From the NCBI RefSeq assembly GCF_030413615.1, contig NZ_CP129236.1:3146001-3210000 (forward strand): 64,000 nucleotides of DNA. Reading direction: 5' to 3'. Below the pieces are notes generated by a model. That model saw only the letters and a program-made list of their open reading frames with translations. It was not told where the DNA came from and searched no databases. The translations under genes and the position numbers were made by a program. This document shows, one piece after another, positions 26,414 to 40,759 of this stretch (within the stretch, counting starts at the first letter, position 1; every line of letters starts with the position of its first letter). This stretch comes from Planococcus shixiaomingii. GTDB lineage: Bacteria; Bacillota; Bacilli; Bacillales_A; Planococcaceae.

Positions 26414-29133
26414 ATCAATTTCAAACAGAAGGAAGCCGCACTTATTACTTGAAAATCAATCGATCCGAAAACTTCCGTATTCAAGCGATCAACGAAGTTG
26501 GAAATCGGATACCGCCTGAAATTTGGAAGCCTTATTTATACTTCTTCGATAAGCAAAGCTTTTTCGGCTTGACGTCTGTTGCTGATGGCCTTGATCTTGT
26601 TTTGACGCCAGCAGATTTTGTCCGTTTGTTTCAACAGGAGCCCCACCATTATGTGGCATTTGTAGGACAACGGGCAGAAGATGAAGCGTGGCTGGGCTTA
26701 GCAAACAAAGTCGCCGATTCCTTGAATGATGCTGCGCTTTGGGACCACGTTTCCGTTGACGGAGATGACATCGTCATTGACAGCTCTTATGGAGAAGCTG
26801 ACATTCGAAGTTTCTTAAGCGACACCATCCGCCACCAATTGACTCAAAAAGGCTTAACTCCGGCCCAATTGCCTTATCTTCAGCATTTTGTCCAACAAGC
26901 TGGATGGGACGGATTGCCGGCTGCCGATGAGTACGTCATCGCAGTCCAGTTGAGCGAACCTGACAGCACTCCTTTATGGTCATTCAAAGTGGTGCTTCGC
27001 TCGAAGCGCGGCGCTGTTTATTGGACGCCGTCCAAACGGCGGGCTGATGAACCGTTCGATAAAGTCCTTCCGGAAAAATGGCGAACCCACGCTGCGGAAA
27101 TTGCCGACAAGCAAGCACTCCTCTTGAGTTTATGCCCTTCTGTCGAACGCTTTGATGAAGATCGGTTGTTTTATACGGAATGGACCGATGCCGAAGTGCT
27201 GGAATTTTTGCGTAACGACGCCGAGATCCTGCAAGCATTCGGCATTGAAGTTTCAATTCCTTCGTGGTTAAAAGCAGTACAGGAAGCGAAAATCCGCGTC
27301 AAAGCTAATGTCCATTCACCGGTTAAAAAAGCCTCAGTGGTTGGCCTTGATCAAATCATTCGTTTTGATTGGCAGTTTTCATTGAACGGCCATGAACTGA
27401 GCATGCAGGATTTCCAGCAGCTGGTCTCAGAAAACAAAGAATTTATCCGTGTTGGCAACGAATGGGTGCGCATCGATTCCAATTTACTTTTGCACCTTCG
27501 CAAGCTTATCGAGGAAGCAGAAGACGCAGATTGGACGATCAAGGACATGCTGTTCCAGAATGTGCCGGAAATCATATTAGAAGATTCAGTCGACGAAGAA
27601 GATCCGCTCATTGAGTTTCAGCTGAACCGTTCGTTGAAAACCTTACTGGATAAACTTCTGGACAAGCGCGATTTGCCGGAGACGCCAATACCCGAAAACC
27701 TGCAAACTGAGTTGCGCCCTTACCAGAAAGTCGGCTTCGATTATTTGGTATTCATGCGTGAAGAAGGTTTTGGGCTATGCCTGGCAGATGACATGGGTCT
27801 TGGAAAAACGGTACAATTGATTGCTTACTTGCTCCACGTCCATGGAAAAAGTCCTGGCAAGCCATCGCTCATCGTTTGCCCGACTTCCGTTCTTGGGAAC
27901 TGGCAAAAAGAATTGGCCCGCTTTGCACCGGATTTGAAAGTCGCGACCCATTATGGCGGCACGCGCCCGAAAGGCGAAGATTTCACAAATTTCTTGCGCA
28001 TCGATAACCCGGATGTTGTGCTGTCAACTTACGGCATTGCAGCTTCAGACGCCGAGGAAATTCAGGGGCAGCACTGGGCTAGCATCACGCTCGATGAAGC
28101 GCAAAATATTAAAAACATGTATACGAAGCAATCGCGCACCATCCGGAAATTCAAAGGCGACCACCACATCGCATTGACGGGCACGCCGATTGAAAACCGG
28201 TTGTCTGAACTATGGTCAATTTTCGATTTCATTAACAAAGGCTATTTGTATCGCATCAAGCAGTTCCAGGAAACTTTCATGATACCGATTGAACGCGATG
28301 ATTCGGAAGAAGCGAAAGAAAAGCTGCGCCAGCGTATCCAGCCTTTTCTTCTCCGCCGAACGAAAAAAGATCCGGACTTGCAGTTGAACTTGCCTGAAAA
28401 ACAGGAACAGTTGGAGTATTGCCCATTAACTCCGGAGCAGGCCGCTTTATACGAAGGCCTTGTCCAGGATACGGTGCAGAAAATGGAGACGCTCACAGGA
28501 TTTGAGAAAAAAGGCCTCGTCTTGAAGATGCTCAGCAAATTAAAGCAATTATGTAATCACCCATCACTTTATTTAAAAGAACCTTATTCTTCTGCTGCAG
28601 AAATACTGCCTCGATCTCAAAAGCTGGAGCGTATAGTGACTCTCGCCGGGGAAATAGCAGAACGCGGGGAACAATGTTTGATTTTCACTCAATATATCGG
28701 AATGGGGCATTTGCTGCAGCAAGCAATCAATGAACTTTACGGCCATGAAGTGCCTTTCTTAACAGGCAGCATGCCAAAACAGCAGCGGGACACGCTGGTG
28801 GCACAATTCCAAGCGGGTGAATTCCCGATTTTCATCTTATCGCTGAAAGCAGGCGGAACCGGTCTGAACTTGACGGCCGCTACGCATGTTCTTCATGCTG
28901 ACAGATGGTGGAACCCGGCTGTTGAAAACCAAGCCACTGACCGTGCATACCGCATCGGCCAAACGCAATTTGTCCATGTCCATAAGTTTGTAACGATTGG
29001 GACCATCGAGGAAAAAATTGATGCCTTGTTGACCCAGAAACAGACGATGTCGGATCAATTTATCCAATCGAGCCAATGGATGACGGAATTGTCCGATGAT
29101 GAATTGAAAGACCTTTTCACATATACGTTATAA
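26410..29133 (+). CDS. ywqA: SNF2-family DNA-dependent ATPase (YwqA-like)
   Basis: A 907-residue SNF2/Rad54-type ATPase. The first 430 residues form the bacterial SNF2-associated domain. The helicase core follows: Walker A DDMGLGKTVQ near 460, DEAQ box LDEAQNIKN near 560, TGTPIENRLSELWS near 590, LLRRTKKDP near 648, and in the second lobe GGTGLNLTAATHVLHADRWW and QATDRAYRIGQ near 840. Such enzymes translocate on DNA and remodel protein-DNA complexes; RapA recycles RNA polymerase. Coupling to the SWIM protein is shown by the 4-bp overlap. A hairpin terminator follows the stop. Confidence 0.92.
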   Translation: MNQFQTEGSRTYYLKINRSENFRIQAINEVGNRIPPEIWKPYLYFFDKQSFFGLTSVADGLDLVLTPADFVRLFQQEPHHYVAFVGQRAEDEAWLGLANKVADSLNDAALWDHVSVDGDDIVIDSSYGEADIRSFLSDTIRHQLTQKGLTPAQLPYLQHFVQQAGWDGLPAADEYVIAVQLSEPDSTPLWSFKVVLRSKRGAVYWTPSKRRADEPFDKVLPEKWRTHAAEIADKQALLLSLCPSVERFDEDRLFYTEWTDAEVLEFLRNDAEILQAFGIEVSIPSWLKAVQEAKIRVKANVHSPVKKASVVGLDQIIRFDWQFSLNGHELSMQDFQQLVSENKEFIRVGNEWVRIDSNLLLHLRKLIEEAEDADWTIKDMLFQNVPEIILEDSVDEEDPLIEFQLNRSLKTLLDKLLDKRDLPETPIPENLQTELRPYQKVGFDYLVFMREEGFGLCLADDMGLGKTVQLIAYLLHVHGKSPGKPSLIVCPTSVLGNWQKELARFAPDLKVATHYGGTRPKGEDFTNFLRIDNPDVVLSTYGIAASDAEEIQGQHWASITLDEAQNIKNMYTKQSRTIRKFKGDHHIALTGTPIENRLSELWSIFDFINKGYLYRIKQFQETFMIPIERDDSEEAKEKLRQRIQPFLLRRTKKDPDLQLNLPEKQEQLEYCPLTPEQAALYEGLVQDTVQKMETLTGFEKKGLVLKMLSKLKQLCNHPSLYLKEPYSSAAEILPRSQKLERIVTLAGEIAERGEQCLIFTQYIGMGHLLQQAINELYGHEVPFLTGSMPKQQRDTLVAQFQAGEFPIFILSLKAGGTGLNLTAATHVLHADRWWNPAVENQATDRAYRIGQTQFVHVHKFVTIGTIEEKIDALLTQKQTMSDQFIQSSQWMTELSDDELKDLFTYTL

Positions 29134-29134
29134 T

Positions 29135-29164
29135 AATTCGGCCAGGTCCCCACCTGGCCGAATT
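29135..29164 (+). terminator. Hairpin behind the SNF2 gene
   Basis: A perfect 13-bp stem (AATTCGGCCAGGT and complement) with a four-base loop, then CCCCTTTTAG. The T run is short. Confidence 0.65.
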
Positions 29165-29186
29165 CCCCTTTTAGACGTGAAACCGG

Positions 29187-29330
29187 TCAACCCTTTTGGT
29201 CGGAACGGAAAATGGCTTTTAACTCACTTAGCTCCCGCTCCGCCTCTGCCAATCGTTTATGGAGCAACCCCGTTAAACGAATCAATTGCTCCATATGCAC
29301 TTCTAATTGTAATTGCACATCTTTCGGCAT
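29187..29330 (-). CDS. Small coiled-coil protein (47 residues) behind ssb, hypothetical
   Basis: A 47-residue frame beginning MPKDVQLQLEVHMEQLIRL and ending ELKAIFRSDQKG. It is almost wholly helical with a heptad pattern (LLHKRLAEAERELSEL), so a short coiled coil is likely. GGGGGA lies 9 nt before the ATG, and the gene begins 25 bp after the ssb stop, so it is probably co-transcribed with ssb. I recognise no family. Its position suggests an accessory to the SSB protein, which is inference only. Confidence 0.7.
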   Translation of the reverse strand: MPKDVQLQLEVHMEQLIRLTGLLHKRLAEAERELSELKAIFRSDQKG

Positions 29331-29355
29331 GGCTAAGTGTCCCCCTTATCAGTTA

Positions 29356-29766
29356 TTATATGTTCACTTGTTCCGTCCCTGGCGGCCGAAAGTCAAAGTC
29401 TTCTTCAGACTCTGGCACTGGCTGCTTGTGGGCGGTTTCTTCTATTGCTTTCTTTCTGTCCAAGAAACGGATTTGGTCGCCAAGCACTTCCGTGACATAA
29501 ACCCGAGTTCCGTCGTCTTTGTCGTAATGGCGTGACTGCAAACGCCCTGTCACCGCAACAAGTGAACCTTTATGGCAGTATTTCGATACATTGTGCGCTG
29601 GCCTGCCCCATGTTGAACAAAGAACAAAATCGGTTTCCACATCTCCTTTCTGATTTTTGTAATTGCGGGAAATTGCAACTATGAAGGAAGTATGTACGCG
29701 TCCTTCGTTCAATACCCGTGTTACCGGATCCTTCGTCAAGCGTCCAACAATCCCTACTTGGTTCAT
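29356..29766 (-). CDS. ssbB: Single-stranded DNA-binding protein, SsbB type
   Basis: A 136-residue SSB. The OB fold occupies residues 1-110 (MNQVGIVGRLTKDPVTRVL, FVLCSTWGRPAHNVSKY, KGSLVAVTGRLQSRHY). The tail is short and ends PGTEQVNI, without the acidic DDDIPF tip through which the main SSB recruits partner proteins. This matches the second, competence-type SSB (SsbB/YwpH) of Bacillus, which is encoded at the same place in the gene order. GGGGGTGAG precedes the ATG. Confidence 0.88.
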   Translation of the reverse strand: MNQVGIVGRLTKDPVTRVLNEGRVHTSFIVAISRNYKNQKGDVETDFVLCSTWGRPAHNVSKYCHKGSLVAVTGRLQSRHYDKDDGTRVYVTEVLGDQIRFLDRKKAIEETAHKQPVPESEEDFDFRPPGTEQVNI

Positions 29767-30017
29767 CTTCTCACCCCCTCTCTTGTACTAACAGCATACT
29801 AAAAAGAGTGAATTTTTCGCAAAAGGGGAAAAATGGGATTTGCTCTGTATTTGCTTTTAATAATTTATTTTTAGCTTGCCGGCAAAAAATTTTGAATGAA
29901 ACTACACTGGTGTTCCAAGGAAAGCGAACGCAAAAGGCTAAGAACGAAAAATGATATTTGGGATTCTCCAGCTTTGTTGCTGCGCGCCAAAACTCTCTGC
30001 CTGAAAAATTTCGGCTG

Positions 30018-30026
30018 TGCTATACT
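30018..30026 (+). promoter_or_regulatory. Extended -10 promoter of ywpF
   Basis: TGCTATACT, an extended -10 element (TGnTATAnT), 30 bp before the TTG start. No good -35 hexamer is visible. The same word occurs before ywjG at 60407. Confidence 0.5.
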
Positions 30027-30055
30027 TAAAAAAAGCAACGTTTGGAGGGATATAC

Positions 30056-30493
30056 TTGAAGACATTTAAAATGATGTCATTGGGAATCGTCGAAGATGAG
30101 AATGTGATCGATTTTCCGCTTCATGACGGAATTATTATTAACCAGGAAAACAACGAACGTTCCTGGCTGCTTGAGATGCTAATGGATTTGAGTTATCGTG
30201 AAACGTTTGAAAAGTTAAAGGAATCCGGAGAAGCATTTGATGTCAAAGTTGTCATTTCCTATTCTGGCAACGAACCGGCCCCTTTCCAAGTAAGCATTTA
30301 CAGCGTTAAAGTAATAGGCGAACATATCTCGGTACTGATGAAAGGCACATTAAAACGTGCCCGCCGCAAATACGCCGAGACGCTGTTATCAGAACTGCTG
30401 GAAGACGGTTTGGAAGGTGCAGAACTGCTCGAGCGGTTCGAGCAAGATATGCGCTCCCGGCCGGTCCTGCGGAAAGATGAAGCGACTTCTTAA
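30056..30493 (+). CDS. ywpF: YwpF-like protein
   Basis: A 145-residue soluble protein of the YwpF family, function unknown. The N-terminal KTFKMMSLGIVEDENVIDFPL and central FDVKVVISYSGNEPAPFQVSI are the recognisable parts. The start is TTG at 30056, 6 nt after TTGGAGGGA; the frame is open upstream but the sequence there is promoter. The gene is alone on the plus strand facing fabZ, with a shared strong terminator between them. In Bacillus ywpF is close to ssbB and fabZ, as here. Confidence 0.8.
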   Translation: MKTFKMMSLGIVEDENVIDFPLHDGIIINQENNERSWLLEMLMDLSYRETFEKLKESGEAFDVKVVISYSGNEPAPFQVSIYSVKVIGEHISVLMKGTLKRARRKYAETLLSELLEDGLEGAELLERFEQDMRSRPVLRKDEATS

Positions 30494-30497
30494 ACAA

Positions 30498-30544
30498 AAG
30501 AAACAGCGTGCCAATCGTTTAAAACGATTGGCACGCTGTTTCTT
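30498..30544. terminator. Bidirectional terminator between ywpF and fabZ
   Basis: A nearly uninterrupted stem of more than 20 bp (AAGAAACAGCGTGCCAATCG and complement) between the two convergent genes. Confidence 0.85.
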
Positions 30545-30604
30545 GCTTAATATACTTTTTTAATAAAACAAAGCCGAAATGATTTTGCATTTGCAACCCA
30601 CTAC

Positions 30605-31042
30605 TTATTTTTCCACTACCGGCCCTAACGCGAATAAGATATCACATTCGCATGCGATTTCACCGTCTACTGTCGCAATGGCATGGCCTTTGCCCATTGA
30701 ACCGCGCAGTTTTGTCAGTTCAACTTCCAACCGCAGCTGATCGCCAGGCACAACTTGGCGCTTGAAACGGCAATTATCAATACCTGTAAAAAAGGCAAGA
30801 CGCCCTTTGTTGACTTCCATCTGCAAGACCGCAGCCGCTCCTACTTGGGCTAACGCTTCAACAATTAATACGCCGGGCATTACCGGGTAACCCGGAAAAT
30901 GTCCGTTAAAAAACTCTTCGTTTACCGATACATTTTTCAAACCTACAGCTTTTTTTCCAGCTTCAATTTCCAAAATCCGATCTACCATCAAAAACGGATG
31001 GCGATGCGGCAAAATTGCTTGAATTTGTTCTACTGTCAACAT
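30605..31042 (-). CDS. fabZ: 3-hydroxyacyl-ACP dehydratase FabZ
   Basis: A 145-residue hot-dog-fold dehydratase of type II fatty acid synthesis. [13 protein letters not shown] lies at 11-23, and the catalytic pair is H48 in [11 protein letters not shown] and E62 in LIVEALAQ. It removes water from 3-hydroxyacyl-ACP to give trans-2-enoyl-ACP in each elongation cycle. AAAGGGG precedes the ATG. The EpuA-like gene ends 44 bp upstream in the same direction. Confidence 0.95.
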   Translation of the reverse strand: MLTVEQIQAILPHRHPFLMVDRILEIEAGKKAVGLKNVSVNEEFFNGHFPGYPVMPGVLIVEALAQVGAAAVLQMEVNKGRLAFFTGIDNCRFKRQVVPGDQLRLEVELTKLRGSMGKGHAIATVDGEIACECDILFALGPVVEK

Positions 31043-31086
31043 GTGTCCAGCCCCTTTTCAAGAATAAAATAAATGACAGGCAGAAG

Positions 31087-31362
31087 TTATTTCTGCCCGG
31101 TCATAATATCGATAATATGTTGCCATGTACTCCATTTTAAAGCGTCCTTCGGCTCGCCGTCTCCTATTACACCATATCCTACCATAACGCCTAAAACCAT
31201 CGCCAAAGCGATAATTCCAAGAACAATGATGATGCGGAGCCAAATCGGGAATAAGCGAATCCGGACCCATGAGCTGGATTTTCCCTCCGGCTCTGTCTTT
31301 TTTTCTTCTTTAGCTTCTCTGACTTCTCTTCGAAGAGGTCTTTTGTTTTTCCATTCGGCCAT
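31087..31362 (-). CDS. EpuA-like small membrane protein (annotated as RNA polymerase subunit beta family)
   Basis: A 91-residue protein with a highly charged cytoplasmic N-terminus (residues 1-38, RREVREAKEEKKTEPEG), one membrane helix (about 43-65, LRIIIVLGIIALAMVLGV) and a short outer tail. This is the layout of the EpuA domain family, which databases often name RNA polymerase beta subunit; it is not a polymerase subunit. The ATG at 31362 is preferred because a TTG four codons earlier touches the AAAGG. It precedes fabZ. Confidence 0.7.
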   Translation of the reverse strand: MAEWKNKRPLRREVREAKEEKKTEPEGKSSSWVRIRLFPIWLRIIIVLGIIALAMVLGVMVGYGVIGDGEPKDALKWSTWQHIIDIMTGQK

Positions 31363-31566
31363 TCGCTTAGTCAACCTTTCTATCGATGCGTTCCTTTTTG
31401 TTTCACTGGCAGGGCTGCGTCGTTCAGAATTCTCATACTAGCACTGACAAAATCCCTTAAAAATTTCTATTGTATTTAAAATATCTGTTGTACTTATTAT
31501 TTGTTGTTGTTGATATTCCGCAATACAGCTGCGCTTTGCGACGAAGCGCGCAGCGCTGCAACGCTT

Positions 31567-31679
31567 TTTCATGTCTCGAAGTTAGCGCAGCGGCGGTTTT
31601 TCATGCACCGAAGCTAGCGCAGCGATGCAGGTGCAATGCAGAAACAATCCTCTTTGCCTTTCCCAAAGCGACCGAAGCG
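31567..31679 (-). repeat. Dispersed GC-rich repeat D, copy 2
   Basis: The inverted partner of 16788-16900: same length, only a handful of differences. It fills the middle of the 480-bp gap between mbl and the EpuA-like gene. GC-rich words with GCGC repeats extend to about 31530. The remaining parts (31363-31529 and 31680-31842) are AT-rich and show no gene. Confidence 0.85.
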
Positions 31680-31842
31680 GCGGATAAAAGTTAATTTCTA
31701 TAGTTCGACTTATAAAAGTTTTATATAGTTATCGAATTAATGGTTTTTTAAGTGTTGTAACAAATCAAAACCATGTGTAGATAGTGGCCAAAGGGAATTG
31801 GGGATATATCTATGCTCCATGTTAATAAGGCAATCAATGATG

Positions 31843-32847
31843 TTAGCTTTTTGGTCTTTTTCTAGAACTTTTTCCCATACTGTCTAAAATAATGCCTGTT
31901 CCCAATGCTACGCAGTTCAATGGATCGTCTGAAATGGTAACCGGAACTTTTAATTCGTCTGCGAGCAAGTGATCAATTCCGTGAAGCAAGGCACCTCCGC
32001 CAGTCAAAATAACGCCTCTGTCGATGATATCGGCTGATAACTCCGGCGGTGTATTTTCCAGCACATTTCTAGCAGCCATAATAACATGGCTGACCGATTC
32101 TTTCAGTGCTTGTTCAATTTCCGCTGAGCGAATGGTCACAACTCTCGGCAAACCGGTTACTAAATCACGCCCACGGACATCCATTTCTTCATTGCGGCCG
32201 TCTTTGTACACGGTGCCAATTTCAATTTTAATGGCTTCCGCCGTCCGTTCCCCAATCAATACTTTGTAATGCCGCTTAACATATTGAAGAATATCGTTGT
32301 TAAATACATCGCCTGCTACTCTGATGGATTCGCTTGTCACGATATCCCCCATGGACAATACGGCGACGTCTGTCGTGCCTCCGCCGATGTCGACCACCAT
32401 ATTTCCGCTCGGTTGAAAAATATCCATGCCCGCTCCAATAGCTGCCACTTTCGGCTCTTCTTCCAAAAACACTTTTCTGCCTCCCGATTTTTCGGCTGCT
32501 TCACGAATCGCTTTTTGTTCCACAGTGGTGATATTCGTTGGACAGCAAATTAAGATGCGAGGCTTTGTCATAAAGCCCCTTACTTTTAACTGGTCAATAA
32601 AGTATTTAAGCATAATTTCCGTCACATCAAAATCTGCGATGACGCCATCTTTCAGTGGACGGACAACAATAATGTTTTCCGGCGTTCTGCCCATCATTGC
32701 TTTAGCATCTTTTCCGACCGCCACCACCTGTCTTGTCATGCGGTCCATGGCAACTACAGATGGTTCGTTCAAAATAATCCCTTTGCCCTTGACGTGGATC
32801 AGAACATTCGCCGTTCCCAGGTCTATTCCAATATCCTTCGAAAACAT
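31843..32847 (-). CDS. mbl: MreB-like actin homologue Mbl
   Basis: A 334-residue bacterial actin. The nucleotide-binding signatures are DIGIDLGTANVLIHVKGKGI at the N-terminus, VDIGGGTTDVAVLS near 160 and ILTGGGALLHGID near 283. Mbl polymerises on the membrane and guides lateral wall synthesis in rods. In B. subtilis mbl lies near spoIIID and spoIIQ; those genes are absent here and murAA follows upstream within 250 bp. AAGGGGAAAC precedes the start. Confidence 0.93.
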   Translation of the reverse strand: MFSKDIGIDLGTANVLIHVKGKGIILNEPSVVAMDRMTRQVVAVGKDAKAMMGRTPENIIVVRPLKDGVIADFDVTEIMLKYFIDQLKVRGFMTKPRILICCPTNITTVEQKAIREAAEKSGGRKVFLEEEPKVAAIGAGMDIFQPSGNMVVDIGGGTTDVAVLSMGDIVTSESIRVAGDVFNNDILQYVKRHYKVLIGERTAEAIKIEIGTVYKDGRNEEMDVRGRDLVTGLPRVVTIRSAEIEQALKESVSHVIMAARNVLENTPPELSADIIDRGVILTGGGALLHGIDHLLADELKVPVTISDDPLNCVALGTGIILDSMGKSSRKRPKS

Positions 32848-33040
32848 TCTAGCGTTTCCCCTTCCATCTTTGCCGCACCTGTTATGTAAATTAAAAGACT
32901 CTCCTAAGTGAACATTTTAGCATAGACATGATGGGAATTACATTGTTTTTTCTAGGCCGACTACGCTTTTCCCCCTTTGCAAATGCGGTTGGCACGAATG
33001 AAAATTCCGGCGCGGCTCCTTGGAAGAGTTTCTGGAATTA

Positions 33041-33073
33041 AAAAAGCCTGCGGGCTAAACAGCTCGCAGGCTT
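33041..33073 (-). terminator. Terminator of murAA
   Basis: AAGCCTGCGAGCT and AGCCCGCAGGCTT arms with a short loop, then TTTTTAAT on the minus strand. Confidence 0.8.
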
Positions 33074-33093
33074 GGATAATAAGAAATATTGAA

Positions 33094-34386
33094 TTAGACC
33101 AGTTGTTCCACTTTCGCTTCTTCAGTTGTAACACGCTCGATATCGGCGCCTAAAGCAGCTAGTTTTTGATGAAAGTTTACGTAACCGCGATCCAAGTGAT
33201 AAAGTTCGTTAACTCGAGTAATGCCTTCAGCAGCAAGTCCAGCTAAGATAAGCGCTGCAGCTGCGCGCAAGTCAGTAGCGGCAACTTCCGCTCCTTGCAA
33301 CTTCGACGGACCTTCCATGATAACAGAACGGCCTTCGATTTTAACAGATGCATTCATGCGGCGGAACTCTTCTACGTGCATGAAGCGATTTTCAAATACT
33401 GTTTCAGTCAAAATGCCATTTCCTTGTGCTGTCAGCATCAACGACATCATTTGCGACTGCATATCCGTCGGGAAGCCTGGGTGAGGCATTGTCTTGATAT
33501 CAATTGAGCGAAGAGGATGTGAAGCACGGATGCGCAACCCTTCTTCCACTTCTTGAATGTCAACGCCCATTTCACCGAGCTTTGAAATTAATGCAGCCAT
33601 GTGTTCCGGCACCGCATTTTCAATAATGACATCCCCTTGAGTGATAGCCGCAGCCACCATGAATGTTCCCGCTTCTACACGGTCAGGAATGATGTAATGT
33701 TCCGCACCGTAAAGTTCGTCGACACCTTCGATACGCATTGTATCGGTTCCAGCGCCTACTACACGGCCGCCCATTTCATTAATGTAATTTGCCAAGTCGA
33801 CAATTTCAGGTTCTTTCGCAGCGTTTTCGATAATCGTCACACCATCAGCCAATGCAGCTGCTGTCATGATGTTCTCAGTAGCACCGACACTTGGGAAATC
33901 CAAATAGATTTTCGCACCGCGCAAACGGCCGTCAGTTTTTGCTTCCACAAAACCATTTCCGAAAGTAATTTTAGCTCCCATTGCTTCAAAGCCTTTTAAA
34001 TGTTGGTCGATCGGCCGTGAGCCAATTGCACATCCACCTGGAAGAGCAACACGAGCGAATCCATTACGCGCTAGGACTGGCCCCATTACCAAAATCGAAG
34101 CACGCATCTTTCTTACATACTCAAATTGCGCTTCACTTGATAATGTTTGAGAAGAGTCAATCACCATTTCATTTTTTTCAGGGAAATACTCGATTGATAC
34201 GTTTAAACTTTTCAGCACTTCTTGGATTGTATAAACATCCGCTAAATTTGGTACTTCTTTAAGGATACTTTTTCCATTAGAAGCCAATAATGCGCCGGCA
34301 AGAATTGGTAGCACTGCGTTCTTAGCACCTTCAACCCGAACTTTCCCTTTTAATTTTTGGCCGCCTTTTACAATAATCTGATCCAC
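33094..34386 (-). CDS. murAA: UDP-N-acetylglucosamine 1-carboxyvinyltransferase MurAA
   Basis: A 430-residue EPSP-synthase-fold enzyme making the first committed step of peptidoglycan synthesis. The fosfomycin-reactive cysteine is C119 in [17 protein letters not shown] and N of the substrate site are in [13 protein letters not shown] at 34386 is the likely start: GGAGGG lies 7 nt before it, and the ATG at 34401 overlaps that RBS. A second paralogue is encoded at 56866-58164. spoIID, which follows murAA in sporulating Bacillus, is not present. Confidence 0.94.
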   Translation of the reverse strand: MDQIIVKGGQKLKGKVRVEGAKNAVLPILAGALLASNGKSILKEVPNLADVYTIQEVLKSLNVSIEYFPEKNEMVIDSSQTLSSEAQFEYVRKMRASILVMGPVLARNGFARVALPGGCAIGSRPIDQHLKGFEAMGAKITFGNGFVEAKTDGRLRGAKIYLDFPSVGATENIMTAAALADGVTIIENAAKEPEIVDLANYINEMGGRVVGAGTDTMRIEGVDELYGAEHYIIPDRVEAGTFMVAAAITQGDVIIENAVPEHMAALISKLGEMGVDIQEVEEGLRIRASHPLRSIDIKTMPHPGFPTDMQSQMMSLMLTAQGNGILTETVFENRFMHVEEFRRMNASVKIEGRSVIMEGPSKLQGAEVAATDLRAAAALILAGLAAEGITRVNELYHLDRGYVNFHQKLAALGADIERVTTEEAKVEQLV

Positions 34387-34748
34387 TGATATGCCCTCCA
34401 TCTGTTGAATAATATCTATATGTACGTTACGTACGTTAAAAGTCCAATGTCATATATTAGAAACAAAACCTTACTTATAGTACCTTTTTTCTTCTCACTT
34501 CACAAGTATCTTTCCGCCTATCCGTGTTATTTTTTTGAGATTACTATAAAGTTCGTACACATAAACCTCTATGTGTCGGTCTTTTGTAAATCATTTTATA
34601 AATTATTACATTCTTATTACATTAAATATTTCCCTTGAAATTAGTATATAAACCTAAAAATCAACAATTATTTCCTGGGAAATGTGTCCTAGCCGAGTTG
34701 GTATTTTGCCATAGCTACGATGTTCGCACCCATGGCAAAATAACAAGT
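34387..34748. other. AT-rich gap between murAA and ywzB
   Basis: A 362-bp stretch with no supported gene. In B. subtilis ywmB lies here. An inverted repeat TATTTTGCCAT...ATGGCAAAATA with a 19-base loop at 34702-34742 is just behind ywzB and may be its terminator, though it lacks a T run. The rest is the murAA upstream region. Confidence 0.5.
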
Positions 34749-34985
34749 TTAAAACAGGTAAGGCAATTGGCGCGACCATAAAGAAATATTCAAGAAAAAC
34801 GTTGATACAGCAGTTCCAATAGCAATACTTAAGAAAATATAGAGAATTTGGGCCTGCAGCACATGCTGTTTTCGAATCCATTTTTCAATCATTAAGGCTC
34901 TAAGCGCGTAAAAAGCAACTCCCGTAAAAAAAATGTGGCTAAATATTGAAATTAATGCTTGTTGTCCAACGAGGTTTTCCAACAA
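34749..34985 (-). CDS. ywzB: DUF1146-family membrane protein YwzB
   Basis: A 78-residue protein with two membrane helices (about residues 10-30 and 45-65). The start LVGQQALISIFSHIFFTG and the position between atpC and murAA identify the DUF1146/YwzB family, function unknown. The start is one of two tandem TTG codons behind AAGGAGAGG; the first is used here. Confidence 0.85.
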   Translation of the reverse strand: MLENLVGQQALISIFSHIFFTGVAFYALRALMIEKWIRKQHVLQAQILYIFLSIAIGTAVSTFFLNISLWSRQLPYLF

Positions 34986-35105
34986 AATCCTCTCCTTCTA
35001 ACTTACTGGATTTATTAAGTGAAGCGGATCTTTGACAATTAAGGAAATTTTTGAATCTCTGAATAAAAGAAAAGCGAGCAAAAGTGGAATGCCCTTCTGC
35101 CCGCC

Positions 35106-35300
35106 CTTTTCATTTATGTCTCGACTCCAGCGCCTAACTCCTCGGGTCATAAGCCAATCCAGCTGGGTGGCAAAGAGCGCCACTTCGCTGGTCAGCCTTA
35201 CGCCTTTCGGAGCTGATCAGGTGCTAAGCCACCTTGGCTATGCGGCTGAGATGCCGCTTCGCCAGGGCGTCTTATGCCCGTCGAATCTATACGGGCTCTT
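35106..35300 (+). repeat. GC-rich dispersed element between atpC and ywzB
   Basis: A GC-rich stretch of about 195 bp beginning TCTCGACTCCAGCGCCTAAC and containing several stems (GTGGC/GCCAC, GCGGC/GCCGC, GCCCGT/ACGGGC at 35276-35296). I recognise its first part as resembling a repeat common in Bacillaceae intergenic DNA. It takes up most of the 325-bp gap; the last stem may help end the atp transcript. No gene is seen here. Confidence 0.65.
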
Positions 35301-35310
35301 ACGCATTTCT

Positions 35311-38125
<2,815 letters not shown>

Positions 38126-38167
38126 TTATTATTTTTTGTTCTTATCCGTATGAAACCATTGATCTGA

Positions 38168-40222
<2,055 letters not shown>

Positions 40223-40226
<4 letters not shown>

Positions 40227-40759
40227 CGTACGTCGCCTGCCTTCGCAATCGTTTCGTTTATCAACTGACGGTTGTCTTCTTCAGAAATTTCTTTTCCAAG
40301 CACTCTAGATGCGGCCAGCATAGATAACGCAACAACTTCTTCACGAACTGCAGAAAGAGCTTGTTCTCTTTCGTTCGCAATTTCTTGCACGGCAGATTCT
40401 TTTATGCGGCCAGCTTCTGCACGAGCATTTAAGATGATATCCTCACGAGAAACTTCGCCTTGTTTTTTAGCATTTTCAACGATTTGTTGAGCCTGTGTAC
40501 GCGCTTCTTTCAATAAGTTGCGCTGCTCTTCAAGCAATTTCTGTGATTCTTGGCGGCTTTTTTCAGCCGTTTCAATTTCACCAGCAATCAAGTCTTCACG
40601 TTCTTGCATTACTCCCATCAACGGACCCCATGCGAATTTTTTCAGTAATAGCATCAGGACGATGAAGATGACAAGTGTTGCAAGGATGTCTCCAGTGTTC
40701 AAAAACTCAGGAGCATGCCCTTCAGTGGCAGCACCAAGTACAAGATGATCAAAAAACAC
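40223..40759 (-). CDS. atpF: ATP synthase Fo subunit b
   Basis: A 178-residue b subunit. One membrane helix (about residues 23-42, [20 protein letters not shown]) is followed by a long charged coiled coil ([20 protein letters not shown] and on). It forms the stator with AtpH. Confidence 0.95.

Noticed and set aside
16710..31694. Related peptides encoded by the two D repeats (FHAPKLAQRCRCNAETI)
   Set aside because: Similarity is due to nucleotide identity of the repeat; the frames begin and end in unrelated flanks and have no RBS.
34387..34401. ATG at 34401 as the start of murAA
   Set aside because: The ATG overlaps the GGAGGG ribosome binding site that serves the GTG at 34386.
34405..34638. 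77-residue ORF on the plus strand before murAA
   Set aside because: AT-rich, no RBS, Tyr/Phe/Ile-rich composition typical of non-coding DNA.
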